Below, one piece after another: positions 29,735 to 39,874 of a DNA stretch of 46,599 bases (position 1 is the stretch's first letter; each line of letters begins with the position of its first letter). Position numbers and translations under genes: made by a program. The notes beneath the pieces were generated by a model, which saw only the letters and a program-made list of their open reading frames with translations, made no database searches and was not told the DNA's origin. The DNA is from Akkermansiaceae bacterium (GTDB taxonomy: Bacteria > Verrucomicrobiota > Verrucomicrobiia > Verrucomicrobiales > Akkermansiaceae): positions 1 to 46,599 of the forward strand of contig CAIXKE010000081.1 of the NCBI GenBank assembly GCA_903919975.1, in the 5' to 3' direction.

Positions 29735-31321
29735 TCATCCTTGATCGAGTGGTTTCTCGGTTTTGGCATCGATGATAAAGAAGCGTTCGCGGTTCAACGT
29801 TGGATCCGAGCGGAAAATGAGACGACCGGAGTGCGAACGCTCGAGCTCGACGAGCAGCTTGGAATCCTCACTCTTGAAGCGGTTGAGCACATCGCTGTTC
29901 ACGATGACGACGATATCTCCGAGAGTGTCGCGGTTTTTCTGAATGACAGTGTTGAGGCGGCGTTGGATCTCCACGGACATCGTCATCGGAGTTTTCACGC
30001 GGCCACGGCCTTGGCAATACGGGCAGGGCTCATACATCGAGTCACGCAAAGATTCATTGAGGCGTTGACGGGTCATTTCCATCAGGCCGATGGGCGAGAT
30101 CTGCAGCACCTGGGTCTTTGCCTTGTCTTTCTTGAGACGATCCTTAATCGCCTTGTAAACCGTCTGCTGGTCCTTGCGGTGGCGCATGTCGATGAGGTCG
30201 ATGACAACCAATCCACCAATGTTGCGGAGGCGGAGTTGGCGGGCGACCTCGCGGGCGGCTTCGACATTGGTTTCAAGGATCATTTTATCCACATCCTTCG
30301 ATCCGCGATTGCGGCCGGTGTTGACGTCGATGGCAATGAGAGCCTCGGTTTCGTCGATGACGATGTAACCGCCACATGGGAGCCAGACTTGGCGGGAGAA
30401 TGCTTCGTCGATCTGTTTCTGAATGCCGACACGCTCGAAGATCGGCTGGGTGGCGGTGGGAAGGTGGTGAACGCGGCGCTTGGCACGACGGGAAATTTTC
30501 CCGGCGATCTCGCGGATCATCTCAGTGGTTTCCGCATCATCGCAAAGAACTTGATTGATCTCGTCAGTCAGGAAATCGCGGGCGGTGCGCTCGATGAGAC
30601 CGGGCTCTTGGAAAATGCAGCAAGGGGCTGGATTGTTGGCACGGCGGGCTTCGATCTCGTCCCATTGCTCAAGCAGCATCGCGAGGTCGCGTACGAAATG
30701 GCGGGCGCGGGTGCCTTGGGCGACGGTGCGCATGATGATTCCCATACCTTCGGGAACCGAAAGTTTCTGGACGATTTTACGGAGGCGGGCGCGCTCTTTG
30801 GGATCATCGATCTTACGGGAAATACCGAACTGCTCGGTGTATGGCATGAGCACAAGGTAGCGGCCGGCCAGGGAGATGTTGGTGGTGACGCGCGGACCCT
30901 TGGTGCCGATCGGCCCCTTGGAAACTTGAATCACGATCTCGGATCCAATTGGATAGATATCAGGAATATCCTTGGAGGTGATTTTTTTCTGCTGCTTCTT
31001 TTTGCCTTCGCGTTGGATCTCTTCAAGCCCGGCATCGAGCGCGGCGGGAATCGCGTCCCAGAAGTGAAGGAAAGCATTTTTATCGAGGCCGATGTCCACG
31101 AACATCGCTTTAAGACCACCCTCGATGTTTTTGACGCGTCCCTTGAAGATGCCGCCGACGATGTTCTGATCGCCCTCTCGTTCGACGGTGTATTCTTCAA
31201 GCACCCCGTCTTCGAGCAGAGCGACCCGCCGTTCGAGTTTCTCGACATTGACAATGATGGTGTTGCCGCGTGTGGGATCAGGTTTACCGATGCCAAGGAG
31301 TCTTTTGATGTGTTGGATCAT
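29735..31321 (-). CDS. rng: Ribonuclease G/E family endoribonuclease
   Basis: 528 residues from the ATG at 31321; the ORF stays open further upstream, but that part overlaps the PBP2 gene. An N-terminal S1-like RNA-binding domain (about 35-130; YTVEREGDQNIVGGIFKGRV, GLKAMFVDIGLDKNAFLHF) precedes the catalytic core. The two metal-binding Asp motifs (IAIDVNTGRN and VIDLIDM) and the Zn-link CPYCQGRGRV are present. It cleaves single-stranded RNA, for example in 16S rRNA 5' maturation and mRNA decay. The mre-mrd-rng order recurs in many Gram-negative bacteria. Confidence 0.95.
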   Translation of the reverse strand: MIQHIKRLLGIGKPDPTRGNTIIVNVEKLERRVALLEDGVLEEYTVEREGDQNIVGGIFKGRVKNIEGGLKAMFVDIGLDKNAFLHFWDAIPAALDAGLEEIQREGKKKQQKKITSKDIPDIYPIGSEIVIQVSKGPIGTKGPRVTTNISLAGRYLVLMPYTEQFGISRKIDDPKERARLRKIVQKLSVPEGMGIIMRTVAQGTRARHFVRDLAMLLEQWDEIEARRANNPAPCCIFQEPGLIERTARDFLTDEINQVLCDDAETTEMIREIAGKISRRAKRRVHHLPTATQPIFERVGIQKQIDEAFSRQVWLPCGGYIVIDETEALIAIDVNTGRNRGSKDVDKMILETNVEAAREVARQLRLRNIGGLVVIDLIDMRHRKDQQTVYKAIKDRLKKDKAKTQVLQISPIGLMEMTRQRLNESLRDSMYEPCPYCQGRGRVKTPMTMSVEIQRRLNTVIQKNRDTLGDIVVIVNSDVLNRFKSEDSKLLVELERSHSGRLIFRSDPTLNRERFFIIDAKTEKPLDQG

Positions 31322-31370
31322 GATGGTGATTATAAAGGTGAAGTGTTTTTTGTTAGTGTGAATGAATAAA

Positions 31371-33539
31371 TCATGGTTCGGGCACGGGAACGGCTTTGGG
31401 AATAACCGTGCCTTCGTCATCGATTTCTGGTGTGAGAGTGGGTGTGGGCGTGTCGGCGTTATCCGCAGGACGGGAAATGGTTTCCGAAGTCGCCTCGGCG
31501 ACTTCATCGCCGGTTTCGACGACATCCTGAATTTCGGTAGCGTTGATGGCCGCGAGCACATCCGCAGGAAGGGGAATCGCTTCGATGCGGTCGGTGTTTC
31601 CGACGAATTCGGTTTGGGGAGCGAGAGGCAATTTCATGCCCTCATTCTGAGCAAAAAGGCCGCTGTAAATGAGGTGAACGAGTGGGCCGCAGACACCACC
31701 GCCTGAGCCGCCATTCTGAACCAGCACGCACACGGCATATTGTGGGTTTTCATAGGGCGCGAAACTGATGACCCATGAGTTATTGGATTTCTTACCGTTA
31801 TCAGTCGTCTGGGCGGTGCCGGTTTTGGCGGCGACTTCCATTCCGGGCATCCGGACTTTCCCAGCGGTGCCGCCGGGGACATTGACGGCCATCCACATGC
31901 CTTTGCGAATGAGTTCGAAATCCTTGGGTTTAATTCCGGCTTCAATGAGATCGACGACGAGCTTTGGTTTATCGGGAATGATGACGCCGCCATCCTCGGA
32001 GACAGCCTTGCGAACTATGCGCGGCTGATAGTATTTTCCACCATTGGCGACGCAGGCAGTCATGGCGCAGAGTTGGAGGGGCGTGGCCATGGTGTCTCCT
32101 TGACCGATGGAGAGAAAGGCGGAGAGGACCGGAGTCATGGCCGCGCTGGGATTGGCGGCGCGCCAAACACTACTACCGGGCAGAATTCCGGGTTTTTCAC
32201 CGGGAAGTTCGACTTTGGTGCGCTTGCCGAAGCCGACCATCTGGCAACCTTCAACCATGGCCTTCCAACCCATGGTGTTGGCAAGTTTGTTAAAATATGG
32301 ATTGCAGGATTGTTGCAGAGCTTTCGATAGGTTGAGCGTTCCATGGCTGCCTTTATGCATGTTCCAAATCCAACAACCGACGTTATGATTTCCGTAGGCT
32401 ACGTAACCGGTGCAGGAAAATGAATTTCCGGACAATCCTTTGAGCGCTCCGGAAATAGCGGTGGCGACTTTCATGGTGGAGCCCGGGGCGAATTCAGAAA
32501 TGACGCGGTTGGTCAGGGGTGAGAGCTGTTTGTTTTCACGATACCCTTTCCAGCGGTCAGCCGAGATACTGGGAATGAATGCATTCGGATCGTAGTCGGG
32601 CACCGATGCCATCGCCAGCACCTCGCCGGTATTGACGTCCATGATCACTCCAGCCGCGCGACCGGCGCGGCGCAAAACGTTTTCAAGGAGATATTGCTTG
32701 TGGGCGTCGATGGCGAGTTGGACTTTCGCCCCGACGCCGGGCTTGGTATAGTCCGTCATGCGGAGCGTGCGGCCCTTTTCGTCTTTGACGATGGTTTTAC
32801 TGCCCTCGGGACCGCGAAGCACGTCATCCATGCTGGCCTCCACGCCGGCAATTCCTTTTTCATCGCCGATGTAATGATTGTAGCGACGGGTATCGCTCTC
32901 TGGAACATCGCCTTTTTCCCATTGTTTCAAATAGCCGAGAACATGGCTGGCGAGCGAATTGAAAGGGTATTTGCGCTGCGGACGGATGCTGACGTAAACT
33001 CCCGGCAGTGCAAGATTGTGTTCGGCGATTTTCGAGAACTGATCATAACTGAGGTCCGTGCGGTAACTATAAGGAATGAGACCTCCATGAGTGAGGAAAT
33101 GGGTGCGGAGGTCGCTGGCCTTGAAGTTCTTTGCAAGACCGATTTGCCGGAGGCGGCCGATCGTGCTCGCTTCACCATCCTTGACGATGGAGACGATATC
33201 TTTTTCCTCTTTGGATCGATCCATGCCGTCTTTTTTTGTTAGGCGGACAATCTTCGGATCGCTTTCGTGTTGGGCAAGGTAAGCGTCGCGGATCTCGTCA
33301 AGGTTGAAAGAGACTTCATACTTGCGGATGTTGCGGGCCAAAGTGATGCCATTGCGATCGGTAATTTCACCACGGATTCCTGGCTCGCGAATGGTGACAG
33401 TGCGATTGCCGGGGACTTGATTGAGAAACTCCGTCCGGCGCTCGATCTGGAATTCGTGGAGACGGTTCAACAGCACGCCGAACCCGACCAACACGAGGGC
33501 GGTCAAAAGATATAGGCGAAGACGGTAACCGGGTTCCAT
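31371..33539 (-). CDS. mrdA: Penicillin-binding protein 2 (elongation transpeptidase)
   Basis: 722 residues. A single N-terminal membrane helix (LYLLTALVLVGFGVLL) anchors a PBP dimerisation domain (about 50-250; REPGIRGEITDRNGITLARN) and a transpeptidase domain (about 290-640) with SxxK (PGSTMKVA), SxN (SCN) and KTG (AKTGTAQ). The tail after about 650 is acidic and Pro/Thr-rich, longer than usual. It cross-links peptidoglycan during cell elongation together with MreB/C/D. It starts 4 bases after the mreD stop. No rodA gene is visible in the window. Confidence 0.95.
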   Translation of the reverse strand: MEPGYRLRLYLLTALVLVGFGVLLNRLHEFQIERRTEFLNQVPGNRTVTIREPGIRGEITDRNGITLARNIRKYEVSFNLDEIRDAYLAQHESDPKIVRLTKKDGMDRSKEEKDIVSIVKDGEASTIGRLRQIGLAKNFKASDLRTHFLTHGGLIPYSYRTDLSYDQFSKIAEHNLALPGVYVSIRPQRKYPFNSLASHVLGYLKQWEKGDVPESDTRRYNHYIGDEKGIAGVEASMDDVLRGPEGSKTIVKDEKGRTLRMTDYTKPGVGAKVQLAIDAHKQYLLENVLRRAGRAAGVIMDVNTGEVLAMASVPDYDPNAFIPSISADRWKGYRENKQLSPLTNRVISEFAPGSTMKVATAISGALKGLSGNSFSCTGYVAYGNHNVGCWIWNMHKGSHGTLNLSKALQQSCNPYFNKLANTMGWKAMVEGCQMVGFGKRTKVELPGEKPGILPGSSVWRAANPSAAMTPVLSAFLSIGQGDTMATPLQLCAMTACVANGGKYYQPRIVRKAVSEDGGVIIPDKPKLVVDLIEAGIKPKDFELIRKGMWMAVNVPGGTAGKVRMPGMEVAAKTGTAQTTDNGKKSNNSWVISFAPYENPQYAVCVLVQNGGSGGGVCGPLVHLIYSGLFAQNEGMKLPLAPQTEFVGNTDRIEAIPLPADVLAAINATEIQDVVETGDEVAEATSETISRPADNADTPTPTLTPEIDDEGTVIPKAVPVPEP

Positions 33540-33543
33540 GGGA

Positions 33544-34134
33544 TCAGTATGCCCTGCGGCGGCGGTTGCGACGATCCGCTTCAGGATTGATGGAATGCTG
33601 GCATTTCTTGGCGATGAAGAAGAGCAACCCGAAGACGACTGGAGAAATGAGCATGGTTAAAATAGCGGTGTAAACCATTTGCATGACGGTCGACTTGGTA
33701 AGAATCAAATCTCCTCGGATAAAGTTGATGATGGCGTACTCTACTGCTAGATATAGCAGGACGGCTACCCCTGAAAGCATGGCGGAGAATTGCCACTTTC
33801 CTTGTTTGAATAGCGGTTGGAGACCTTGCATGAGGAAACCCATGCCACCGAAGAGCAGGATGGAGTATCCGAAACGCAGGGACTCAACCTGCTGGGTATA
33901 GACCTCCGGATCTCCACCGTGGGGACCAAGCGCGCACTGGGCGTCCCAAAAGAAGCCGCCGATAAAAGCCAGCAGAAGCATCGTGGGCGAACTGATGGTC
34001 ACGGCGCAGCAGAGAAACACGAGTTGGACAAACAGAATTCGCGAATCATACAGTCCGGTGAACGCCGGAAGAAACTGCTGGATGATAAAAGCGGCAAGCA
34101 GCAACAAAATGGTGATGGCGGAGTAACGGATCAT
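33544..34134 (-). CDS. mreD: Rod shape-determining membrane protein MreD
   Basis: 196 residues from the ATG at 34134, about five membrane helices (ITILLLLAAFIIQQFL, ILFVQLVFLCCAVTI, ILLFGGMGFLMQGL, AVLLYLAVEYAIINFI, TAILTMLISPVVFGLLFF) and a basic C-terminus (RRNRRRRAY). Sequence is typically poorly conserved in this family, so the call rests on topology, size and its place between mreC and mrdA. It starts 7 bases after the mreC stop. Confidence 0.88.
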   Translation of the reverse strand: MIRYSAITILLLLAAFIIQQFLPAFTGLYDSRILFVQLVFLCCAVTISSPTMLLLAFIGGFFWDAQCALGPHGGDPEVYTQQVESLRFGYSILLFGGMGFLMQGLQPLFKQGKWQFSAMLSGVAVLLYLAVEYAIINFIRGDLILTKSTVMQMVYTAILTMLISPVVFGLLFFIAKKCQHSINPEADRRNRRRRAY

Positions 34135-34141
34135 GGGAGTG

Positions 34142-34954
34142 TCATGATTCGGTGGAGAGGACCACAAATACCGCGCCAAGGTTCGCGAAGTTCACGGCAG
34201 GGCGGACGCGTGCCTCGGAGTCCAACGCACCTTTTTCGACGGATTCGATGGTTCCAAGAAGAATATTGGGCTGAAAAATACCACCCCGGCCGGTGGTGAA
34301 CACGCGTTGGCCCGGACGAACGGAAGCGTTGGCTGATAGAAAACGCAGGCGCAGCATGGGATCTCCTTCGAAACCTCCACGCTGACCATTGAGGATTCCG
34401 ACTTCCGTTGATCCTTCGACCCGTGCTGCCACCTGACATTTCTCATCGGTTAGAAGAAGCACGGATGATCGGTCTCCGCCATTGTCGATACGGTCGATTT
34501 TCCCGACAAGACCTTCGTTAGAAAGCACTGAAAGCTGAGTGCCGATACCACGCTTGGAGCCGGCGTCGATTTCCACCGTCTGCCACCAGGTGGTGGGGTT
34601 CCGACGAATCACGCTGGCGGCGACTACATCGAAATGAGTGGCTTTCTTGAAAGCCAGCGCATGGCGAAGTTGTTTGTTTTCATCCTCGATGATGCGGAAA
34701 CGGGATTCGATGAGACGCAGTCGGCCGAGTTGCTCGCGCGTCTCTTGAAGTTCGATTTCGAGTGCCTTCGAATGGCGGGTTTCTTCGAGAAACGCGCGGG
34801 CCTGGGTTTCCATTTTCGACCCGGACCTCAGGAACGGCGACATCGCCGAGTAATAGGTGGCTTGGATCTCACGCACGCTGCGATCACTCCGCGTGAGCGC
34901 CCAGACAGCACCTCCGAGGAAGAGCAACAATGCGAACAGATTGAGCGGCTTCAT
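34142..34954 (-). CDS. mreC: Rod shape-determining protein MreC
   Basis: 270 residues. An N-terminal membrane helix (LNLFALLLFLGGAVWAL) is followed by a coiled coil (about 55-105; ALEIELQETREQLGRLRLIE) and the MreC beta-barrel core (about 110-268; VVAASVIRRNPTTWWQTVEI, GLVGKIDRI, VFTTGRGGIF). It links cytoplasmic MreB to the periplasmic elongation machinery. It lies 25 bases after mreB. Confidence 0.95.
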   Translation of the reverse strand: MKPLNLFALLLFLGGAVWALTRSDRSVREIQATYYSAMSPFLRSGSKMETQARAFLEETRHSKALEIELQETREQLGRLRLIESRFRIIEDENKQLRHALAFKKATHFDVVAASVIRRNPTTWWQTVEIDAGSKRGIGTQLSVLSNEGLVGKIDRIDNGGDRSSVLLLTDEKCQVAARVEGSTEVGILNGQRGGFEGDPMLRLRFLSANASVRPGQRVFTTGRGGIFQPNILLGTIESVEKGALDSEARVRPAVNFANLGAVFVVLSTES

Positions 34955-34979
34955 GGCCGGATATTGCCCACTGGAACGC

Positions 34980-36008
34980 TTAGCGATCCGAGTTGGTGAC
35001 CCGCTTCAGGAGGGAGAGTTCCTGAAGCGCTTTGCCAGTGCCTTCGGCCACGGCGCTGAGTGGATCCTCGGCGATGTGGACGGGAAGCCCGGTTTCCTCG
35101 CGGAGAAGGCGGTCAAGCCCCTTGAGCAACGCTCCTCCGCCAGCCAATACGATACCGCGATCCACGAGGTCGGCAGCGAGCTCCGGCGGGCAACGTTCGA
35201 GGGTGGTGCGGACTGCATCAACAATCGTGCTGAGTGGGTCCGCCATAGCCTCGCGTATTTCCTGCGAGGTGATGGTGATGGTTTTAGGAAGTCCGGCCAC
35301 AAGATCCCGGCCCTTGACTTCCATAGTCAGTTCCTTGGGCAGCGGCGCGGCCGAGCCAAGACGGATTTTGATGTCTTCAGAAGTGCGTTCGCCAATCATC
35401 AGATTGTAGGCGCGCTTCATGTATTGAATGATCGCCTCGTCAAGTTCGTCACCGGCGGTGCGAACGCTACGAGCGTAAACGATGCCGGAGAGGGAAATCA
35501 GCGCCACTTCGGTGGTGCCGCCACCGATATCGACGATCATGTTGCCGGAGGCCTCTTGAACTGGCAGGCCGACGCCGATTGCGGCGGCCATCGGCTCCTC
35601 AATCAGGTAAACTTCGCGGGCACCGGCTTGTTCGGCGGATTCGCGGACGGCGCGACGCTCGACTTCGGTGATGCCGGAAGGGATGGCGATGAGGACCCGG
35701 GGATTCGAGCGGCGTCCTTTGTTCACCTTGCGGATGAAATGACGGAGCATCGCCTCGGTGACCTCGAAATCCGCGATGACGCCGTCCTTGAGCGGGCGGA
35801 TCGCGACAATATTGCCCGGCGTTCGGCCAAGCATGCGTTTGGCATCATCCCCGACAGCCAGGACCTCATTGGTGCCGGCTTTGACCGCGACGACAGATGG
35901 TTCGCGCAAGACGATACCGTGGTCCTTGACGTTAATCAGAGTATTTGCGGTGCCTAAGTCGATGCCGATATCATTGGAAAACAAGTTTCCGAAAAGCTTT
36001 TTAAACAT
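34980..36008 (-). CDS. mreB: Actin-like rod shape-determining protein MreB
   Basis: 342 residues from the ATG at 36008; the longer ORF upstream has no homologous N-terminus. Actin-fold nucleotide-binding motifs are all present: [11 protein letters not shown] (phosphate 1), [17 protein letters not shown] (phosphate 2), [15 protein letters not shown] (adenosine). [13 protein letters not shown] and [15 protein letters not shown] segments are canonical. The N-terminal FKKLFGNLF probably forms the amphipathic membrane helix. It polymerises under the inner membrane and leads the mre operon, so the cell is expected to be rod-shaped. Confidence 0.97.
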   Translation of the reverse strand: MFKKLFGNLFSNDIGIDLGTANTLINVKDHGIVLREPSVVAVKAGTNEVLAVGDDAKRMLGRTPGNIVAIRPLKDGVIADFEVTEAMLRHFIRKVNKGRRSNPRVLIAIPSGITEVERRAVRESAEQAGAREVYLIEEPMAAAIGVGLPVQEASGNMIVDIGGGTTEVALISLSGIVYARSVRTAGDELDEAIIQYMKRAYNLMIGERTSEDIKIRLGSAAPLPKELTMEVKGRDLVAGLPKTITITSQEIREAMADPLSTIVDAVRTTLERCPPELAADLVDRGIVLAGGGALLKGLDRLLREETGLPVHIAEDPLSAVAEGTGKALQELSLLKRVTNSDR

Positions 36009-36253
36009 GGAAGTTGTTGAAAATAAGAGAGTCTGGAGAAATCGTGATGGGCCGATTGTTTCCAAAAACCCATACATTTCGGCGGCTATGCCGCCATGGA
36101 ACGAACTAAAGTAAGGAAAACAATCGGTAGAAGCAGGCGAAGCTCATCATTTATACCCACAAGGTCAAGTGGGAATCTGGAGCGGAACGGCACAGATTTC
36201 AGTGAAACAATGTCATCGACAATCCCGCCCATCCGCCCAAGACCGAATCGCAC

Positions 36254-37591
36254 ATGCGCTTACTCCACGAATCCCGCCTGACTTTGCGGTTGGCTGTGCC
36301 TCTGATGATCGGCCAACTCAGCCAAATGTTGCTGGGAGTGGCGGACACCGTGATGGTCGGCCGACTCGGCGTGACTGAATTGGCGGCGCTGACCTTTGCA
36401 AATTCGCTGTTTCACGTGCCATTTGTGTTTGGGATCGGCGTTTTGATTTCAATCTCCGTGGCCACCGCGAATTCGCGAGGGGCCAATGATCCGTCGGGTG
36501 CCCGTGGCAGTTGCCGTCATGGGTTATATCTCTCGATCTTACTGAGCTCGTTCCTGTTCATCGGAGCATGGATCCTATCGATGAAACTCACATTTTTCGG
36601 ACAACCGGCCGAGGTGAGCGAGCGCACTACGGTTTATTTCCGTATTTTGATGGGCTCGATGATTCCCGCCTTGGCCTCGATCGCCTTAAAAAACCACGCC
36701 GACGCCCTCAATCGGCCGTGGCCACCCTTCTGGATTTTTCTCGGCGGAGTGGTGCTCAATATCGGGCTCAACTGGGTGATGATCTATGGCAAACTCGGCT
36801 GCCCGCCGCTGGGGTTCGAGGGTGCGGCGTGGGCGACCTTGATCGCACGCATCGCGATTTTTGTGGCGATGCTGGTTTGGATGCTGCGGAGCCCAAGTCT
36901 CCACGTTTGGATGCCGCGCCACTGGCTTCGCACACCGGATTGGGCGGATCTCAATCGCCTGCTTAGCATCGGCATGCCGGCGAGCATCCAGATGCTGTGC
37001 GAGGTTTCCGCCTTTTCGATAGCAGGATTGCTGATGGGGCGCTTCAGCCAACTGGCGATGGCCGCCCATCAAATCGCCATCACCCTGGCCGCCACCGCCT
37101 TCATGATTCCGCTCGGCCTCTCGATGGCTCTCACCGTCCGCATCGGCGAGGCCCACGGCTCCGAGGAAATGGACCGCCTTCGCCCGATCACTCTTTCCGG
37201 ATGGTTGCTAGTCGCCATTTACGGATGCCTCGCGGCAACGACTTTTCTGGTGTTCGGAAGGTGGATTGCCTCACTTTTCACCGTAGATGCCGCCGTCATT
37301 GAGCTAACAGCGGCATTGCTGGTCATCGTCGGGATTTTCCAAATTTTCGACGGTCTTCAGGTCGCTTCATCGGCCATGCTGCGGGGCTTGCACGATGCGC
37401 GCCTGCCCGCGTTGATCGGTTTTTTTGCATACTGGATCATCGGGCTACCGGTAAGCGCCGGTTTGGGATTCGGCGTGGGGCTTGGAGCTCGCGGAGTTTG
37501 GTGGGGGCTGGCCGTCGGTCTCTTTGTCGCCTGCATCACCCTAGGCCCGCGTTTGTGGAATCAAACCTCACGCATCATTCGATCGCGGTGA
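36254..37591 (+). CDS. MATE-family multidrug efflux transporter
   Basis: 445 residues and about 12 membrane helices in two MatE repeats (about 12-175 and 235-400). Family-typical segments are LAVPLMIGQLSQMLLGVADT and VMVGRLGVTELAAL near the N-terminus, and IGMPASIQMLCEVSAFSIAG opening the second half. MATE proteins export cationic drugs and metabolites using Na+ or H+ gradients; the substrate here cannot be told. It is divergent from mreB with 245 bases between them; no clear promoter was found in that gap. Confidence 0.93.
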   Translation: MRLLHESRLTLRLAVPLMIGQLSQMLLGVADTVMVGRLGVTELAALTFANSLFHVPFVFGIGVLISISVATANSRGANDPSGARGSCRHGLYLSILLSSFLFIGAWILSMKLTFFGQPAEVSERTTVYFRILMGSMIPALASIALKNHADALNRPWPPFWIFLGGVVLNIGLNWVMIYGKLGCPPLGFEGAAWATLIARIAIFVAMLVWMLRSPSLHVWMPRHWLRTPDWADLNRLLSIGMPASIQMLCEVSAFSIAGLLMGRFSQLAMAAHQIAITLAATAFMIPLGLSMALTVRIGEAHGSEEMDRLRPITLSGWLLVAIYGCLAATTFLVFGRWIASLFTVDAAVIELTAALLVIVGIFQIFDGLQVASSAMLRGLHDARLPALIGFFAYWIIGLPVSAGLGFGVGLGARGVWWGLAVGLFVACITLGPRLWNQTSRIIRSR

Positions 37592-37644
37592 TTCGTTTCC
37601 TCTATCCGCTTGTCAACCGCAGCTTCGCTGTTTGAATCAGCTCC

Positions 37645-38724
37645 GTGAAAAAGGAAGATCAGGAATTTCTATATCGTCTGCTGGAAACCCCCAGCCCTAC
37701 CGGATTCGAAATGCCAGGCCAAAAAGTCTGGGCGGACTGGATCCAACACCATGCCGCCACCGTCGAGTGCGATGCCTACGGATCCACCTGGGCGACATTG
37801 CCCGGCAAGTCCGAAAAAATCGTCATGCTTGCCGCCCATGCCGATGAAATCGGTTACATGATCAAATACATCGACGATCAGGGGTTTCTCCGGCTCGACC
37901 GCGTAGGCGGCTCCGACGCGGCGACCGCCCGTGGCCGACGAATTTCCATCTTTGGTGAAAAAGGCCCGGTTTCCGGCATCATCGGCAATACCGCCATTCA
38001 CCTCCGCCATGGCGAAAAAGACTCCGAGAAATCCCCCGCCGTGCACGAACTTTGGGTGGATGTCGGGGCCTCGAATGCCTCGGAAGTCGCCAAGCTCGGC
38101 ATCCGCGTGGGCCATCCCGCCGTCTATCAGGACGGCCCGATGGAACTCGCCAACCGCAGGATCGTCAGCCGCGCTCTCGATAATCGGATCGGCGGCTACA
38201 TCATCGCCCAAGTGATGAGACGCATCGCCGCAAGCAAGCGCAAACCCGCCTTCACGCTGGTCTGCCTCAATGCCGTGCAGGAGGAAATCGGCGGCCATGG
38301 CGCCATGATGGCGACCTACCGTCTCAAGCCCGCTGTCTGCGTTTGCCTGGACGTCACTCACGCCACCGACACCCCGGGTCTCGATGCAGTCAGACACGGC
38401 AAGGTCAAACTCGGCGCGGGCCCCACCCTCACCCACGGCACCTCTAACCATCCGCTTGTCGTCAAGCGCTTGGAAAAAATCGCCGCCACCACCAAAACCC
38501 CGATCCAACACGAAGCCAGCAGCCGTACCACCGGCACGGATACGGACAAGATCTTTCATTCCCGCCAAGGAGTCCCCAGCGCCTTGGTTTCCCTACCACT
38601 GCGCTGCATGCACTCGGTCGTGGAAACCGCCCACTTGGATGACATCAATCACACGATCGAACTTCTCACATCATTCGTCCTTTCCCTAACTGAAAAAGAC
38701 GAATTCTCGCAAAAACTCAAGTAA
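37645..38724 (+). CDS. M42-family glutamyl aminopeptidase/endoglucanase-like metallopeptidase
   Basis: 359 residues from a GTG at 37645. Di-metal site motifs of the family are in order: HADEIGYMI (about residue 70), the bridging Asp in RALDNRIGGY (about 180), the EE pair in NAVQEEIGGHG (about 214), the Asp of CLDVTHATDTPG, and a late His in RCMHSVVETAH. The family removes N-terminal residues from peptides in the cytoplasm, often as a dodecamer. It lies 53 bases after the MATE gene and could be co-transcribed. Confidence 0.93.
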   Translation: MKKEDQEFLYRLLETPSPTGFEMPGQKVWADWIQHHAATVECDAYGSTWATLPGKSEKIVMLAAHADEIGYMIKYIDDQGFLRLDRVGGSDAATARGRRISIFGEKGPVSGIIGNTAIHLRHGEKDSEKSPAVHELWVDVGASNASEVAKLGIRVGHPAVYQDGPMELANRRIVSRALDNRIGGYIIAQVMRRIAASKRKPAFTLVCLNAVQEEIGGHGAMMATYRLKPAVCVCLDVTHATDTPGLDAVRHGKVKLGAGPTLTHGTSNHPLVVKRLEKIAATTKTPIQHEASSRTTGTDTDKIFHSRQGVPSALVSLPLRCMHSVVETAHLDDINHTIELLTSFVLSLTEKDEFSQKLK

Positions 38725-38737
38725 TCTAGCCAGAGAA

Positions 38738-39874
38738 TCAGAGCTCGGAAAACATCGCTTCCACCATCTCCACACACTTGATTCCGGGCATCACACTGAG
38801 GTCCATCTGATTCATGACGTAGGCAAACGAAATACCTGTTTCCGGATCGCCGAAACCATGGCTACCACCCGCCCCGGGATGACCGAAGGAGGAAATCGAC
38901 GGCCCATAGATATGCCTGATTTTTCGCCCGTTTTCATCGAGCGGATCTTGTTGGGCACCGCAGGTGAAAACCGTCGGTCTGAGCAGAACGCGGTCATCAC
39001 CCGCCGTCTGTGGAGTGGCCAGCGCCTGCCGCACACACACCGGCAGAGGACTGGAAATCGAACCGATCGCCGCCTGATAGAATTTCGCCAACGCCGAAGC
39101 CGTGCCCACTCCGCCGAGCGCAGGCAGGCCTGCCGCCCATGCCCTCCCCTCGTTCATCTCATGGATGGCGTGCAAGCCGCGCGGCGAAGAGAACGCCCTG
39201 CGCGTGTAGGTCCCGGAGGTCGTCAGTTGTTTGTAAAATGCATCGGCAAGATCATCCTTGCCCGCCTTGCCGGGATAAAGCCGGGCGACACGCGGCCACT
39301 CGTTTTCAGGCAAGCCGATCCAAAAATCCAGGTTCAATGGCCCGGCGATCATTTCCCGCCAATAGCCACCAAGCGTCAATCCAGTGAGACGGCGCACCGG
39401 TTCATCGACCAACGCGCCAAAGGTGCGCGGATGATAGCCATGGCCATCTCCTAACACCCACGCCGGAGTCTGAGCTTCGATGGATTCGACCACCGCCGCA
39501 TGGTCCAGCACACTGGCCCGCTTATCGAGCGCGGACAATCCGCATTGGTGCGAAAGTAGATGGGAAAACCGCGCGTCCGCCACCGGAAATCGCGGCCAAA
39601 CTTCGCGTACCAGGGTTTCCTCATTCAGTCCACGGCTCGCCAAAGCCAGCAACAAAGTGGCCGCCGCCGGAACCTTGGTCGCTGAATAAACCGGCACCAT
39701 CGTGTCGCATGTCCATTCCCGCTTTTGCTCACGCTCGCACCAACCGTGCCCATGAGAAATCAACTCCGCGCCATCCCACCAAATACTCACCGAAGCACCA
39801 AGCTCGCCTCGATCACGAAAATTTCGCTCGAACACTTCGACTACCTTACCCAAGGCCGAGGGACTAACCGCCAT
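38738..39874 (-). CDS. Serine hydrolase of the beta-lactamase/esterase (class C-like) family
   Basis: 378 residues from the ATG at 39874. Upstream in-frame codons run far into the neighbouring permease gene, so the short form is taken. The SxxK nucleophile is in YSATKVPAAATL (about residue 65), a Tyr candidate general base in GYHPRTFGALVDEPVRRL, and the third motif is HPGAGGSHGFG near residue 340 instead of KTG, as in many EstB-like esterases. No signal peptide is visible, so it is probably cytoplasmic. Its start overlaps the end of the AI-2E permease gene by 11 bases. Confidence 0.9.
   Translation of the reverse strand: MAVSPSALGKVVEVFERNFRDRGELGASVSIWWDGAELISHGHGWCEREQKREWTCDTMVPVYSATKVPAAATLLLALASRGLNEETLVREVWPRFPVADARFSHLLSHQCGLSALDKRASVLDHAAVVESIEAQTPAWVLGDGHGYHPRTFGALVDEPVRRLTGLTLGGYWREMIAGPLNLDFWIGLPENEWPRVARLYPGKAGKDDLADAFYKQLTTSGTYTRRAFSSPRGLHAIHEMNEGRAWAAGLPALGGVGTASALAKFYQAAIGSISSPLPVCVRQALATPQTAGDDRVLLRPTVFTCGAQQDPLDENGRKIRHIYGPSISSFGHPGAGGSHGFGDPETGISFAYVMNQMDLSVMPGIKCVEMVEAMFSEL

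Noticed and set aside
29525..31369. 614-codon plus-strand ORF opposite rng
   Set aside because: It mirrors the rng reading frame on the other strand. The minus-strand protein has all RNase G/E motifs; the plus-strand translation has no recognisable domain and is a codon-bias artefact.
34857..35957. 366-codon plus-strand ORF opposite mreB and part of mreC
   Set aside because: It lies antisense to a clear MreB. The composition is Asp/Gly/Ala/His rich as expected from reverse reading of GC-rich codons.
37669..38568. 299-codon minus-strand ORF opposite the M42 peptidase
   Set aside because: It is a shadow of an enzyme with complete metal-site motifs; no domain was seen on the minus strand.
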